Below the pieces are notes generated by a model. That model was not told where the DNA came from and ran no database searches. It worked only from the letters and a program-made list of their open reading frames with translations. Of a stretch of 64,000 nucleotides of DNA, positions 46,022 to 55,683 are shown in pieces (position 1 is the first letter of the stretch; every line of letters starts with the position of its first letter). This DNA is from Butyrivibrio proteoclasticus (GTDB taxonomy: Bacteria; Bacillota; Clostridia; Lachnospirales; Lachnospiraceae), in assembly GCF_900115735.1 (NCBI RefSeq), contig NZ_FOXO01000002.1, forward strand, positions 62,001-126,000, in the 5' to 3' direction. A program made the position numbers and the translations under genes.

Positions 46022-46850
46022 TAAAAGTGTTTTGCACAAAGTTTTTGTGCTGTTTTGCTGGATATATGCAGCTTTTTCATTATACCCGCTTATATGGATG
46101 CTTTTTTATTCATTTAAGACTAATCAGGAGATTTTTGTCACAAATCCATTTGGATTTCCTTGGCCATTACATTACGAAAATTACATAACTGCATGGACTA
46201 AATATGATGTGCCATTATACTTTTTAAATTCACTTCTTGTATCTGTAGGAACAGTAGTTATTACAATCTTTTGCGCATTGCTATTTTCCTATGCAACAAG
46301 TAGAATGATTTGGAAGGGAAGAACTTTTACAAGGCTGTTTTTGGGGCTTGGAATGTTTATCCCTGTACAGGCAATCATGATTCCTGTAGTTAAGGTTGTC
46401 CAGAGATTCAATCTTATGGGAACAAGATGGTCATTGATTTTCCCTTATATAGCTATAAACCTTGCATTTGCCTGCATGGTATACTATGGCTTCTTTAAAG
46501 GGATACCTATGGAGCTTGAAGAGGCTGCATGTATGGATGGGGCCAATATTTATCAGACATTTTTCAGGATCATTGAGCCACTTGTAAGGCCGGCTACAGT
46601 TACACTTGTTATTTACATTTTCCTTAATGCATGGAATGAATTCATTCTTGCCAATGTTGTAGTTGGAAGTATTCCTCAGCTTAAGACACTTCCTCTTGGA
46701 GTGTTGTTCTTCCAGGGCGAATTTACGACAGACTGGGGAGGAATGGGTGCTACAATGGTTATTGCATCATTCCCTGCAATTATAGTTTATTCTATTTTCT
46801 CTGAGCAGGTGGAAAGTGCCATGACAATCGGAGGAGCGGTAAAGGGTTAA
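46011..46850 (+). CDS. Sugar ABC transporter permease (MalG type)
   Basis: A 279-residue permease with six predicted segments and the EAA loop EEAACMDGANIYQTFFRIIE. The start LFCWIYAAFSLYPLIWMLFY and the end TDWGGMGATMVIASFPAIIV are characteristic of the second CUT1 permease. The gene overlaps the first permease by 11 bases, with AGGAGG just before the ATG inside that gene. It lies two bases from the sensor kinase gene, so transporter and regulator are probably on one transcript. Confidence 0.93.
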   Translation: METNKSVLHKVFVLFCWIYAAFSLYPLIWMLFYSFKTNQEIFVTNPFGFPWPLHYENYITAWTKYDVPLYFLNSLLVSVGTVVITIFCALLFSYATSRMIWKGRTFTRLFLGLGMFIPVQAIMIPVVKVVQRFNLMGTRWSLIFPYIAINLAFACMVYYGFFKGIPMELEEAACMDGANIYQTFFRIIEPLVRPATVTLVIYIFLNAWNEFILANVVVGSIPQLKTLPLGVLFFQGEFTTDWGGMGATMVIASFPAIIVYSIFSEQVESAMTIGGAVKG

Positions 46851-46852
46851 TC

Positions 46853-48649
46853 TTGAATATGACATTAAAGGACATGGAGAGGCAGCATTCTGACAGGAAG
46901 CTTTCCGGTAAGGATAAAGCCCGCAACATGTCAATAAAGTATAAAATAGCATCAATGACAGTTGTAGTAGCACTAATACCAATAGTGCTACTTACTGTTT
47001 TGATGCTTATTTTTTATAACAGAGCAATTATGCAAAGAGCAGAAAAACAGATTGAAGAAAATATCAGGATCATGTCGGACAGGATCACATCTGTTTTGAA
47101 AAATGGCGAGCTTTGCTCAAATAATCTGACGATCGAGTTTAGTAATTTCTATAACGAAAGGATCATGAAGCAGGTAACAAGGGATGCGAGGATAACATCG
47201 CAGCTTTCCCAATCACTGCTTATTTATAATGGAATATCATCTATTGTTTTTATTGACTCTGAAGGGCGATTTTACTCAAGTGATCCCAAGCTTGAAGATA
47301 TAAAGGATAAGATAATGGCTTCGGAGTACATATCATATTTAAAGGATATGGGCGGTAAAACTGTAATGATGGATCAGGCTGAAAACATCATGAACAGGGA
47401 TGACAAAGAGATAGTAACCATGGGAAAACATGTCATAAATATTGTGACCGGAAGCCCTATAGGATATCTTTTTGTGAATATGGACAAGGATTATCTTATT
47501 GAATCTTCGCAAAGTGAGATAAGCTATTATTTTCTTTATGATACATTGGGAAACTGTATTTCTGAAAGCGACAGTAAAGAGCAGTTCTATTCTGATACAG
47601 ATTTTTTGAATGGACTAATAGAAAGCCCCAAGGAGCTCTTGAAGTATGGCGGCGAGACTTATCTTATGGCAAAAGACACAATAGATGAATTCAAATGGAC
47701 TGTTGTAGGAATCACAAATCTAAATAAATTTAATGTAACAGGGAAAGACCTTAGGTTTATTTTGCTTACTACAGGTTCTATTTCCGTAGTTTTACTTCTT
47801 TTATCTGTTGTTTTCTCAACCAATATAATAACAAGGCCCCTTAAGATATTACATGACGGTGCTCAGCAGATAGCCGAGGGCGATATGAGCTACAGGTTCA
47901 GGTTCAAGACAAGGGATGAAATAGGAAGACTTGGAAGAATCTTTAATTATATGACTCAGAGGAATTTGGAACTTTTAAATCAGGTGGATGAAGAGGCTAA
48001 AAAGAAAAGAGAATATGAGCTAGCTTTGATCCAGGAACAGGTAAAGCCGCATTTTCTATACAACACTTTGGATATTATCATCATGCTTATTGAGATGAAC
48101 AGGTCAAAAGAGGCTGCAAGAGTTACTCAGAAGCTGGCGAATTACTACAAGAATTCTTTATCCGGCAGTGAAGAAATCGTCAGTATTGAAAGAGAGATAC
48201 AGATCACCAGGGATTATCTTGATCTTCAGACTATGCGATATGGAGATAAGTTTAAGTATGACTTTGATATACCAAAGGAGTTGTTTGTAATCAATATACC
48301 TAAGATGACGCTTCAGCCCCTTGTAGAAAATGCGATTTACCACGGACTTAAGTACAAGGAAGATTGGGGTAAGATCACTATAACCGGGCAAAAAAACGGA
48401 GACATTATAAAGCTCTATGTAACTGATGATGGCGTTGGTATTGATCCTGAGAAACTCATATCCATGCAGGGAAATCTTAAGAGAAATGAGATTCCGGAGG
48501 ATGCTGACAGAAAACATTTTGGTGTATATAGTGTTGATCACAGGCTCAGACTATATTTTGGCGATGAATTTGGCCTTAGTGTTGACAGCCAAAAAAATCA
48601 GGGTACGACTTTTACAATAAAGATACCTGATGTAAGTGAAAAGAGGTAA
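46853..48649 (+). CDS. YesM-type sensor histidine kinase
   Basis: A 598-residue membrane kinase of the HPK8/YesM group. Membrane segments at about 40-60 and 300-322 flank a large extracytoplasmic sensor region, followed by HAMP (TRPLKILHDGAQQIAEGDM) and the distinctive H-box EQVKPHFLYNTLDII with His400 (counted from the TTG). The ATPase domain has LQPLVENAIYHGLKYK and VTDDGVGIDPEKL. The start may be the TTG at 46853, five bases after AAAGGG, or the ATG at 46859. It should sense a sugar or the loaded binding protein and pass phosphate to the next gene product. Confidence 0.93.
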   Translation: MNMTLKDMERQHSDRKLSGKDKARNMSIKYKIASMTVVVALIPIVLLTVLMLIFYNRAIMQRAEKQIEENIRIMSDRITSVLKNGELCSNNLTIEFSNFYNERIMKQVTRDARITSQLSQSLLIYNGISSIVFIDSEGRFYSSDPKLEDIKDKIMASEYISYLKDMGGKTVMMDQAENIMNRDDKEIVTMGKHVINIVTGSPIGYLFVNMDKDYLIESSQSEISYYFLYDTLGNCISESDSKEQFYSDTDFLNGLIESPKELLKYGGETYLMAKDTIDEFKWTVVGITNLNKFNVTGKDLRFILLTTGSISVVLLLLSVVFSTNIITRPLKILHDGAQQIAEGDMSYRFRFKTRDEIGRLGRIFNYMTQRNLELLNQVDEEAKKKREYELALIQEQVKPHFLYNTLDIIIMLIEMNRSKEAARVTQKLANYYKNSLSGSEEIVSIEREIQITRDYLDLQTMRYGDKFKYDFDIPKELFVINIPKMTLQPLVENAIYHGLKYKEDWGKITITGQKNGDIIKLYVTDDGVGIDPEKLISMQGNLKRNEIPEDADRKHFGVYSVDHRLRLYFGDEFGLSVDSQKNQGTTFTIKIPDVSEKR

Positions 48650-48655
48650 ATTGTT

Positions 48656-50215
48656 TTGAATAAGATTATGATTGTCGATGATATGCCTATTTTTTTGGAA
48701 TATTTAAGGGGCTGCATTGATTGGAATGCATATGGGTTTGAAATATGCTGTGAGGCTCATGATGGCAGAGAAGCACTTCAAAAGATGGATGAATATCTCC
48801 CTGATGTAGTGCTTACAGATATAACTATGCCATATTTAAACGGTCTTGAGCTTTCCGAAAAGATCATAAAGGATTATCCGGACACTGCAGTTGTTCTGAT
48901 AACCGGGAATAATGAATTTGAATATGCAAGAAAAGCAGTAAAGATCGGTGTTTGTGATTATATAGTGAAGCCTTTTGAAAAAGAAGAACTGATACTTAGC
49001 CTTTTAAAGCTTCAGGATAATATTGGAAAGGCTATAGAGAACTCACTTAGAGATGACTATGTTTTGACAGATGAGCTCAAAGCTCTTATATATGCCGGCA
49101 TATCAGATGTTGAACATTCAAATGAGATTGAAGAGAAAATATTTGGATGGGGATCCGGAGCCGGGTACCTTTTAGGTCTGGTTAAATTTGACGGAGACAT
49201 AAATAATAACAGCTCCAGGGAAGAACTTATGAACTGGGAGCGGCTCATTGCAAAAATGCTTGAGGATAAACTTGATATTGATGGTGAAGTAAAGATTTTT
49301 AATGATTTTGAAAATAACATCATTATCCTCATGCGTTTCAATAGAGCTTTGGATATCAGTAGTTTCAAGGGATATGAGTTTACGGATATTATTGATGTGG
49401 TAAAAAACCAGCTTGGGTTTGATATTACAATTGTTCTTTCCAGGGCTGATGAGCTAAAAGGTGTAAAAAAAGGCTATGAAAGAGCACTTGGAACTGTAAT
49501 GGTCAAGGGATGCGGAAAACTCATAGACCTTAGAGAAGAATCAGAACCACCTGTTTTTACTTCTCTTGATGCAATCTTCAGGCTGAACAAGGATATTGAA
49601 AATCTATTATCGGATGACGTTGAAAATGTCATCAATACAATGTGGCAGCATATTAGAGAAGCGTGTCCCTCAAAAGATGGCCACGTTATCTCGGATATGA
49701 ATATTATAAGCAGTGCTCTCAGCGTACTTATGACTAACATTATCAATTCGGGATTTTCAATAGAGAAGATTTATGGCGATGGTTTTTCACCTGAAGACTT
49801 TTTTTCCGGATCGATAGGTTCTAATGAAATGAAGGATAAAGTGATATATCTTTTTAAAAAGAGGATTGAATTTGAAAAGGATAAGAAAAAGTCCAAGTCA
49901 AGGGACGTTGCGCTTTCTGCAAAGGAATATATAGAAGAGAATTATAAAAACAGTGAATTGTCAGTTGCTGACATATCGGAAGAACTATGTGTAAACCAGA
50001 CTTATCTTAGGAAGATGTTCAAAAGTGAAATGAATATGACACTGTCTGAATATATAACACAGGTGCGTATGCAGGAGGCAAAAAGGCTGATCACTGCAAC
50101 CGATGAAAAGCTGTCTTTAATTGCAGAAAAAGTTGGCTATAGCGATGTGAGTTATTTTTCAAATGTGTTCAAAAAATATTATGGAAATTCTCCGCGCAGT
50201 ATGAGCAAAGAGTAG
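48656..50215 (+). CDS. YesN-type response regulator with AraC DNA-binding domain
   Basis: A 519-residue regulator. The receiver domain (1 to about 120) has VDD at 7-9, Asp55 (VVLTDITMP) and Lys at YIVKPF. A central region of about 290 residues has no clear match. The last 100 residues form two AraC helix-turn-helices (VADISEELCVNQTYLRKMFK; EKVGYSDVSYFSNVFKKYYG). It starts at TTG after AGAGGT. Together with the YesM-type kinase it probably activates the sugar transporter upstream. Confidence 0.95.
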   Translation: MNKIMIVDDMPIFLEYLRGCIDWNAYGFEICCEAHDGREALQKMDEYLPDVVLTDITMPYLNGLELSEKIIKDYPDTAVVLITGNNEFEYARKAVKIGVCDYIVKPFEKEELILSLLKLQDNIGKAIENSLRDDYVLTDELKALIYAGISDVEHSNEIEEKIFGWGSGAGYLLGLVKFDGDINNNSSREELMNWERLIAKMLEDKLDIDGEVKIFNDFENNIIILMRFNRALDISSFKGYEFTDIIDVVKNQLGFDITIVLSRADELKGVKKGYERALGTVMVKGCGKLIDLREESEPPVFTSLDAIFRLNKDIENLLSDDVENVINTMWQHIREACPSKDGHVISDMNIISSALSVLMTNIINSGFSIEKIYGDGFSPEDFFSGSIGSNEMKDKVIYLFKKRIEFEKDKKKSKSRDVALSAKEYIEENYKNSELSVADISEELCVNQTYLRKMFKSEMNMTLSEYITQVRMQEAKRLITATDEKLSLIAEKVGYSDVSYFSNVFKKYYGNSPRSMSKE

Positions 50216-50291
50216 TGTATTTTAAGCCATTTGTGGTATTATTTTAAATAACGAATTTTTCTGGTGACTTGTTATTAGAAGTGGAGGAGCT

Positions 50292-51536
50292 ATGGTATTA
50301 CTTGATATTTGTAAAAATGCGAAGGCTGCAAAGCCGGCAATGATAAAGCTTTCAACAAAAGAAAAAAATGGGGCTCTTTTGGCGGTGGCAGATGGTCTTA
50401 TTAAAGATTGTGGCAAGATCCTTGAAGCAAACCGCATCGATTATGAAAATGGTGAAAAAAATGGCATGAATCAAGGGCTTTTAGACAGGCTTAAACTGGA
50501 TGAAAAACGAGTAGAAGCTATGGCTGAAGGCATCAGAGAAGTATCCGCACTTGAAGACCCTATAGGGCAGGAAATTGAACATTTTGAGAGACCAAATGGT
50601 CTTAAGATAAAAAAGATTAGAGTTCCGCTTGGAGTTGTTGGAATAATTTATGAATCACGTCCAAATGTTACAGCGGATGCATTTGCTCTTACTTTTAAGT
50701 CAGGTAACGTGACTATTCTTAAGGGTGGAAGTGATGCTATAAACAGCAATATTGCAATTACGAATTCTATCAGAAACACTCTTCAAAGCCTTGGTATTAC
50801 AGCAGATGCCATTCAGCTCATAGAAGCTACGGACAGACAGGTTACAACTGATTTCATGAAGATGAAAGAATACGTTGATGTTCTGATTCCAAGAGGAAGC
50901 GCAGGACTTATAAGAGCGGTTGTAGAAAACTCCAATATTCCTGTTATTGAGACGGGAACAGGTAACTGCCATATATATGTTGATAAGGACGCTGACCTAA
51001 AGAAGGCAATTCCAATCATAATCAATGCTAAGACACAGAGAATTGGCGTGTGCAACGCTGCAGAATCACTTATCGTTCATGAAGATATTATGGAGAAGTT
51101 CCTTCCTGAATTTGAAAAGGCTATGAAAGAACACTCTGTTGAAGTCAGAGCAGATAAGCCAAGTAAGGCATATATGTCTTTTGCCATTGATGCAACAGAA
51201 GAAGATTTCGGAAAAGAGTATCTTGATTACATTATTTCTGTTAAGTCGGTAAAATGTGTTGATGAGGCAATTGATCATATAAATAAGTATGGCACCGGTC
51301 ATTCAGAGGCAATCATTACTGAAAACAAGGAAACAGCAGATAAGTTTTTAGCACTTGTTGATGCAGCATGTGTTTACGTTAATGCATCAACCAGATTTAC
51401 AGATGGCTTCGAATTTGGCTTTGGAGCTGAAATAGGAATTAGTACACAGAAACTCCATGCAAGGGGACCGATGGGTCTAAAAGAGCTTACTTCCTATAAA
51501 TACCAGATCTACGGAAATGGTCAGACTAGAAAATAA
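50292..51536 (+). CDS. proA: Glutamate-5-semialdehyde dehydrogenase (gamma-glutamyl phosphate reductase)
   Basis: Reduces gamma-glutamyl phosphate with NADPH in the second step of proline synthesis. The 414-residue length is standard. Motifs: VPLGVVGIIYESRPNVTADA, LKGGSDAINSN, the catalytic Cys in VIETGTGNCHIYVD, and the C-terminal GFEFGFGAEIGISTQKLHAR. GGAGG precedes the ATG by a good distance. It is not next to proB, which lies at 8669; the two would have to be co-ordinated from separate promoters. The promoter should lie in the 76-base gap after the YesN-type gene. Confidence 0.97.
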   Translation: MVLLDICKNAKAAKPAMIKLSTKEKNGALLAVADGLIKDCGKILEANRIDYENGEKNGMNQGLLDRLKLDEKRVEAMAEGIREVSALEDPIGQEIEHFERPNGLKIKKIRVPLGVVGIIYESRPNVTADAFALTFKSGNVTILKGGSDAINSNIAITNSIRNTLQSLGITADAIQLIEATDRQVTTDFMKMKEYVDVLIPRGSAGLIRAVVENSNIPVIETGTGNCHIYVDKDADLKKAIPIIINAKTQRIGVCNAAESLIVHEDIMEKFLPEFEKAMKEHSVEVRADKPSKAYMSFAIDATEEDFGKEYLDYIISVKSVKCVDEAIDHINKYGTGHSEAIITENKETADKFLALVDAACVYVNASTRFTDGFEFGFGAEIGISTQKLHARGPMGLKELTSYKYQIYGNGQTRK

Positions 51537-51559
51537 GGCATAAGAAGGAGTGGGTTTTT

Positions 51560-52663
51560 ATGTTACATGGTAAAGAGGAAATATTAGAGGCAAAGAAACA
51601 TATTATTGAAGTTGCAAGAGAACTTCATGAAATCGGTCTTCTTGTAAGAACATGGGGAAATGTAAGTCAGCGAATAAATGAGAAGAGCTTTTTGATAACA
51701 CCAAGTGGAATAAAGTACGAGGATCTTACTCCGGACATGATCGAAGAAGTTAATATTCAAGATCTGTCTTATAAAGGAGATTTTTTACCTTCAACTGAAA
51801 AAGCTGTTCATGCGGCTTGCTATAAAGAACGAAAAAATATAGATTTTATTATCCATACACATCAGGTTTATGCTTCATGCGCCGGTACACTTGGAATGAA
51901 GAGAATACTATCATATCTGGAAGATAATGATGTCGAGATTCCGGTTGCACCATTTGCTCTTCCGGGGACTGAGCAGCTTGTTGATAATACGATTAGAACT
52001 ATAAAAAAATATCATGATTGCAACGGTTTTATCATGGCCAATCATGGAACATTGTGCCTTGGAAAAAATTCTAAAGAGGCAATTTATGAGGCTGAAAAGA
52101 TGGAGATTGCATGTAACAATTTCCTTATTGATGTCTGTAAAACGGATATACATCATGGTGTGGAATTTGGTTTTAACTCGCATCTTGAAAATGGCGAGAT
52201 AGTTTATGATATTCCAGATACTCCTAAACGTGTAAGACATATTCATGAGCTTATATATGCAAAGAGGAAGGATGTAAAATATATCATTCATAATAAATCG
52301 GAAGCCGTAATGACAGTATCAAGGAGAGCAAACCACATGCGACCGCTTCTGTATGACTTTGCTCAGCTCATCGGCGTAAGCGTAAAAGTTCCAAGCAATG
52401 AACACGGAAAGGACGGTATGAGTTATCATAATATTAAAAAGAACGTCAATGCTGTTTTTTCACTATATGATGGAGCTTACTGCCTTGGCGCGTCTTATGA
52501 TGATGCCATGGACGTAGCAGATGTACTTGATAAAGGATGCATTGCCCATATTGCAGTAATGAGACATGGAGAGGGACATTTCCTGTCACTTTGGGAATGT
52601 TATAAAATGAACAGATTTTACAGGAAATCTTACTCAAAGAGAGCAGAAATAGTAAAAAAATAA
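51560..52663 (+). CDS. Tandem class II aldolase/adducin-type protein
   Basis: A 367-residue protein with two related halves. Residues about 8-195 are a full class II aldolase domain with TWGNVS, ITPSG, the acid in LPSTE (Glu80), the zinc ligands His99 and His101 (IHTHQVYASC) and His162 (ANHGTLCLG). Residues about 222-345 repeat the fold (VRHIHELIYAKRKDVKYIIH; DGAYCLGASYDDAMDVADVL), but the HTH metal motif reads HNK, so this half has lost its metal site. Sugar-phosphate (fuculose- or ribulose-phosphate-like) aldol or epimerase chemistry is likely for the first half; the substrate is unknown. GAAGGAG precedes the ATG. Confidence 0.85.
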   Translation: MLHGKEEILEAKKHIIEVARELHEIGLLVRTWGNVSQRINEKSFLITPSGIKYEDLTPDMIEEVNIQDLSYKGDFLPSTEKAVHAACYKERKNIDFIIHTHQVYASCAGTLGMKRILSYLEDNDVEIPVAPFALPGTEQLVDNTIRTIKKYHDCNGFIMANHGTLCLGKNSKEAIYEAEKMEIACNNFLIDVCKTDIHHGVEFGFNSHLENGEIVYDIPDTPKRVRHIHELIYAKRKDVKYIIHNKSEAVMTVSRRANHMRPLLYDFAQLIGVSVKVPSNEHGKDGMSYHNIKKNVNAVFSLYDGAYCLGASYDDAMDVADVLDKGCIAHIAVMRHGEGHFLSLWECYKMNRFYRKSYSKRAEIVKK

Positions 52664-52683
52664 ATTGAAAGGCAGCCAAAATA

Positions 52684-53754
52684 ATGATCAGAAGGCCAGA
52701 AAGCATCAAAAAAGGAAATACAATTGGAATAACAGCACCTTCTTTTGGAGCAGCAACAGAACCCTATAGTGTTCTTATTGACATAGCTATAAAAAATCTA
52801 AAAGAAAGAGGCTATAACATTATAGAAGGTAAGACAGCACGAATGGGTGATGGAAAGGGAATAAGTACAGATCCAAAAGTTACAAGTGCTGAACTTATGG
52901 AGTTTTATAAAAGGGACGATATAGACGCCATTATATCTGCCGGTGGTGGTGAGCTAATGAATGAGACCATTACTTATGTTGATTTTGAGAAATTAAAAGA
53001 ATGTAAGCCAAAGTGGTTTATAGGTTATTCAGATAATACTCATTTTATTTTCCCTTTAGTGACTATTGCCGGTACTATGGGAATTTATGGACCTTGTATC
53101 AATGGTTATGGGAAGAACTGGGAAGACACTGAAAAAGATGCTTTTGCACTGTTAGAAGGAACAAAGACTGTTTTTACGGGCTACGATATGTATTCATATA
53201 GTGATGAACCATCTGATCCAGACGCTCCCATAGATTATGAAAAACTCATGACTTATGATCTTAATCAGAAAAAGATATTAAGTTCTTTTGATTGTAGTAG
53301 CAAGAGGGCTGTGAAGGTAGATGAGACAAAAGAGCTTAAATGTGAAGGAATACTTCTTGGTGGGTGCCTTGATGTGCTATTTGACCTTGTTGGTACAAGG
53401 TTTGACAATATGAAAGAGTTTAAGAAAGAGCACAAGAATATAATCTGGGTTTTAGAAGAATGTGATCTTAATGTTATGTCCTATAGAAGAGCACTGTGGA
53501 ATCTTAGAGAAGCAGGTTGGTTTGATGATGCCAAGGGCTTTATTATTGGAAGGGCGAGAGGAGCAAGAGGAGAAGAGTTTACAGGAGTTAATGAATATAA
53601 TGCTGTAACGGATATTCTTGAAGGCTTTGGCGTTCCTATCATAATGGACGCTGATATAGGACATATTTCTCCGATGCTTCCTGTTATTATGGGAGCAGAA
53701 GCTAGTGTGACCGCAAGGGGAAATGACTTAAGAATCAAGTACATGGAAAATTAA
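52684..53754 (+). CDS. S66-family peptidase (LD-carboxypeptidase/MccF-like)
   Basis: A 356-residue cytoplasmic serine peptidase of the S66 family. Visible catalytic parts are the nucleophile elbow GYSDNTHFIF with Ser116, the Glu in VLEECDL and the His in DIGHISPMLP. The N-terminal GNTIGITAPSFG is typical. Family members cut the L,D bond in wall tetrapeptides (LdcA) or inactivate microcin-C-like peptide-nucleotides (MccF). The acidic insert YSYSDEPSDPDAPIDYEK is more like the MccF branch, but I would not decide from this alone. It ends just before a bidirectional terminator. Confidence 0.88.
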   Translation: MIRRPESIKKGNTIGITAPSFGAATEPYSVLIDIAIKNLKERGYNIIEGKTARMGDGKGISTDPKVTSAELMEFYKRDDIDAIISAGGGELMNETITYVDFEKLKECKPKWFIGYSDNTHFIFPLVTIAGTMGIYGPCINGYGKNWEDTEKDAFALLEGTKTVFTGYDMYSYSDEPSDPDAPIDYEKLMTYDLNQKKILSSFDCSSKRAVKVDETKELKCEGILLGGCLDVLFDLVGTRFDNMKEFKKEHKNIIWVLEECDLNVMSYRRALWNLREAGWFDDAKGFIIGRARGARGEEFTGVNEYNAVTDILEGFGVPIIMDADIGHISPMLPVIMGAEASVTARGNDLRIKYMEN

Positions 53755-53779
53755 AAACGGTAATTATAAAAATGATAAT

Positions 53780-53816
53780 AAAAAACGCGTCGGCATTCAT
53801 TACCAGCGCGTTTTTT
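53780..53816. terminator. Bidirectional terminator
   Basis: AAAAAACGCG (53780-53789) and CGCGTTTTTT (53807-53816) are perfect inverted repeats with additional inner GG/CC pairs. The A-run and T-run let it end both the S66 gene (plus) and potD (minus). Confidence 0.92.
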
Positions 53817-53823
53817 ATTATTA

Positions 53824-54894
53824 TCAGTAATCAGCAGATTTTACTTCCATCCAGGCATCATTGTAGAGTCTGTCTGTTTCGATTCCAAGATACTGATATG
53901 ACTCTGTATTTATTTCATTTAGGTCAGGAAAGGCAACCTTGGAATTGCGGATTGCATCGTCTTCAATATTTTCCTGAGCAACTGTGTTAGGAGTGGAGTA
54001 GGTTATGTATTCAAAGTTTCTAAGAGCAATGTCTCCGCGACACATAAAGTCTATCCACTTTTCAGCATTTTCAACATTTTTGGAACCTTTGGTTATTACC
54101 CAGGAATCAATCCATACATTAGTGCCTTCTTTTGGCACTACATACTCAAGATCAGGATTTTCACGTGCTGTATATATTGCTTCGCCTGAATAGATAACTC
54201 CAAGAGCAGCTTCCCCGCCAATCATCTTATCCCTTACCTGGTCAACTACGTAAGCCTGTACAAGTGGCTTTTGAGCTATAAGATCATTTGTTGCGATATC
54301 AATTTCAGATGCATCTTTTGTATTCATTGAGAAGCCGTTTTTGAGAAGGGCTACCATGAATGCATCTCTTACAGAGTCCTGCATAAGAATCTGACCAGAG
54401 TATTTGCTGTCCCAGAGAATATCCCAACTATCTACAGTTTCATTAACCATAGTCTTATTGTATAGGATTCCAACTGTTCCCCAGCAATAGGGTACTGAGT
54501 ATTTGTTTTCGGGATCAAAATCTTTGGATGACTCGAAATACTGCTCGCCTATGTTAGCAATATTTGGAATGTTGTCAAAGTTAAGCTCTTGAATCATGTT
54601 GTTTTCAATCAACTTCTGTATCATATAATCAGAAGGACATACAACGTCATAAGCGGAGGTGTCCTGAGCCAGCTTGGCAAACATTATTTCATTAGTCTCA
54701 AACATATCATAGATAACGTCAATTCCTGTTTCATCTTCAAATTCTTTTATGACGTCTTCATCTATATACTCACCCCAGTTGTACACGTACAATTTACCGT
54801 TCGGATATGAAGTGCTGTTTTTGGCTCCACAGCCTGAGAGCAGTGCACTTAATGTTGTCAGTGATAGAAATACACTTAGAAATTTCTTTTTCAT
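53824..54894 (-). CDS. potD: Spermidine/putrescine ABC transporter substrate-binding lipoprotein
   Basis: A 356-residue polyamine-binding protein. Signal MKKKFLSVFLSLTTLSALL with lipobox LSGC anchors it outside; the mature part starts LYVYNWGEYIDEDVIKEFED, the PotD/PotF hallmark, and contains CPSDYMIQKLIENNMI and AALGVIYSGEA. The ATG at 54894 is used since TTTGGAGTT precedes it; a TTG 12 bases earlier is less likely. It is last in the operon potA-potB-potC-potD, the usual Gram-positive order. Confidence 0.95.
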   Translation of the reverse strand: MKKKFLSVFLSLTTLSALLSGCGAKNSTSYPNGKLYVYNWGEYIDEDVIKEFEDETGIDVIYDMFETNEIMFAKLAQDTSAYDVVCPSDYMIQKLIENNMIQELNFDNIPNIANIGEQYFESSKDFDPENKYSVPYCWGTVGILYNKTMVNETVDSWDILWDSKYSGQILMQDSVRDAFMVALLKNGFSMNTKDASEIDIATNDLIAQKPLVQAYVVDQVRDKMIGGEAALGVIYSGEAIYTARENPDLEYVVPKEGTNVWIDSWVITKGSKNVENAEKWIDFMCRGDIALRNFEYITYSTPNTVAQENIEDDAIRNSKVAFPDLNEINTESYQYLGIETDRLYNDAWMEVKSADY

Positions 54895-54908
54895 ATGTAA
54901 CTCCAAAG

Positions 54909-55682
54909 TTAGTCTTTATTCTTTTTGGCAGGAACTCTGTAGACAAGCATGAGAAGTGTCAAAACTACTACAAATATTATGGCTGACAGAGCATATATTT
55001 CAGGTTGAATACCTCTTTTTACTTCGTTATAAATAAGAGTTGAAAGAGTTTCAAAACCTGAACCCTTTGTAAAATATGTGATAATGAAGTCGTCAAGAGA
55101 CATGGTGAATGCCATAAGTGCTCCTGATACAATCCCTGGCCATAAATCAGGAAGTACAGTTTTATAAAACGCATATAAAGGTGCTGCGCCAAGGTCAAGG
55201 GCTGCTTCATATACATAGACATTCATGTTCTTTATTCTTGGCATTACACTAAGCATTACAAATGGAATATTGAATGTAATGTGCGCCAAAAGAATTGTAG
55301 TAAATCCTGAACTTATATGTAAAAACCTAAATAGTAGCATGAGGGATATACCAGTCACAATGTCTGCATTTATCATCGGTATATTTGTGATGCTCATTAT
55401 AAATGAACGAAGCCGTGCATTTAGGCCTATCATTGCGATACAAGAGATAGTACCGATAATTGTTGAGATGATAGTGGCAAGTATTGCAATTGATAAAGTG
55501 TTAAAAAGAGCACTGGCAACGGCCTCATCAGAAAGGAGATTGACGTACCATTCTAGTGTGAAGCCTCCCCATTTGGCTCTGGATTTACTGGAATTAAAGG
55601 ACAAAACAATAAGTGTGATTATCGGAGCATACATAAAAATAAGTAAAAGCCCCAAATATAATCTTTCAAGAACTTTTCTCAA
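54909..55682 (-). CDS. potC: Spermidine/putrescine ABC transporter permease PotC
   Basis: A 257-residue permease with six predicted segments. The opening MYAPIITLIVLSFNSSKS with WGGFTLEWY, and the EAA loop YEAALDLGAAPLYAFYKTVLPDLW, seen in part as EAALDLGAAPLYAFYKTV, are typical of PotC. It starts one base after the potB stop and ends 14 bases before potD. It forms the channel with PotB. Confidence 0.95.
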   Translation of the reverse strand: MRKVLERLYLGLLLIFMYAPIITLIVLSFNSSKSRAKWGGFTLEWYVNLLSDEAVASALFNTLSIAILATIISTIIGTISCIAMIGLNARLRSFIMSITNIPMINADIVTGISLMLLFRFLHISSGFTTILLAHITFNIPFVMLSVMPRIKNMNVYVYEAALDLGAAPLYAFYKTVLPDLWPGIVSGALMAFTMSLDDFIITYFTKGSGFETLSTLIYNEVKRGIQPEIYALSAIIFVVVLTLLMLVYRVPAKKNKD

Positions 55683-55683
55683 T

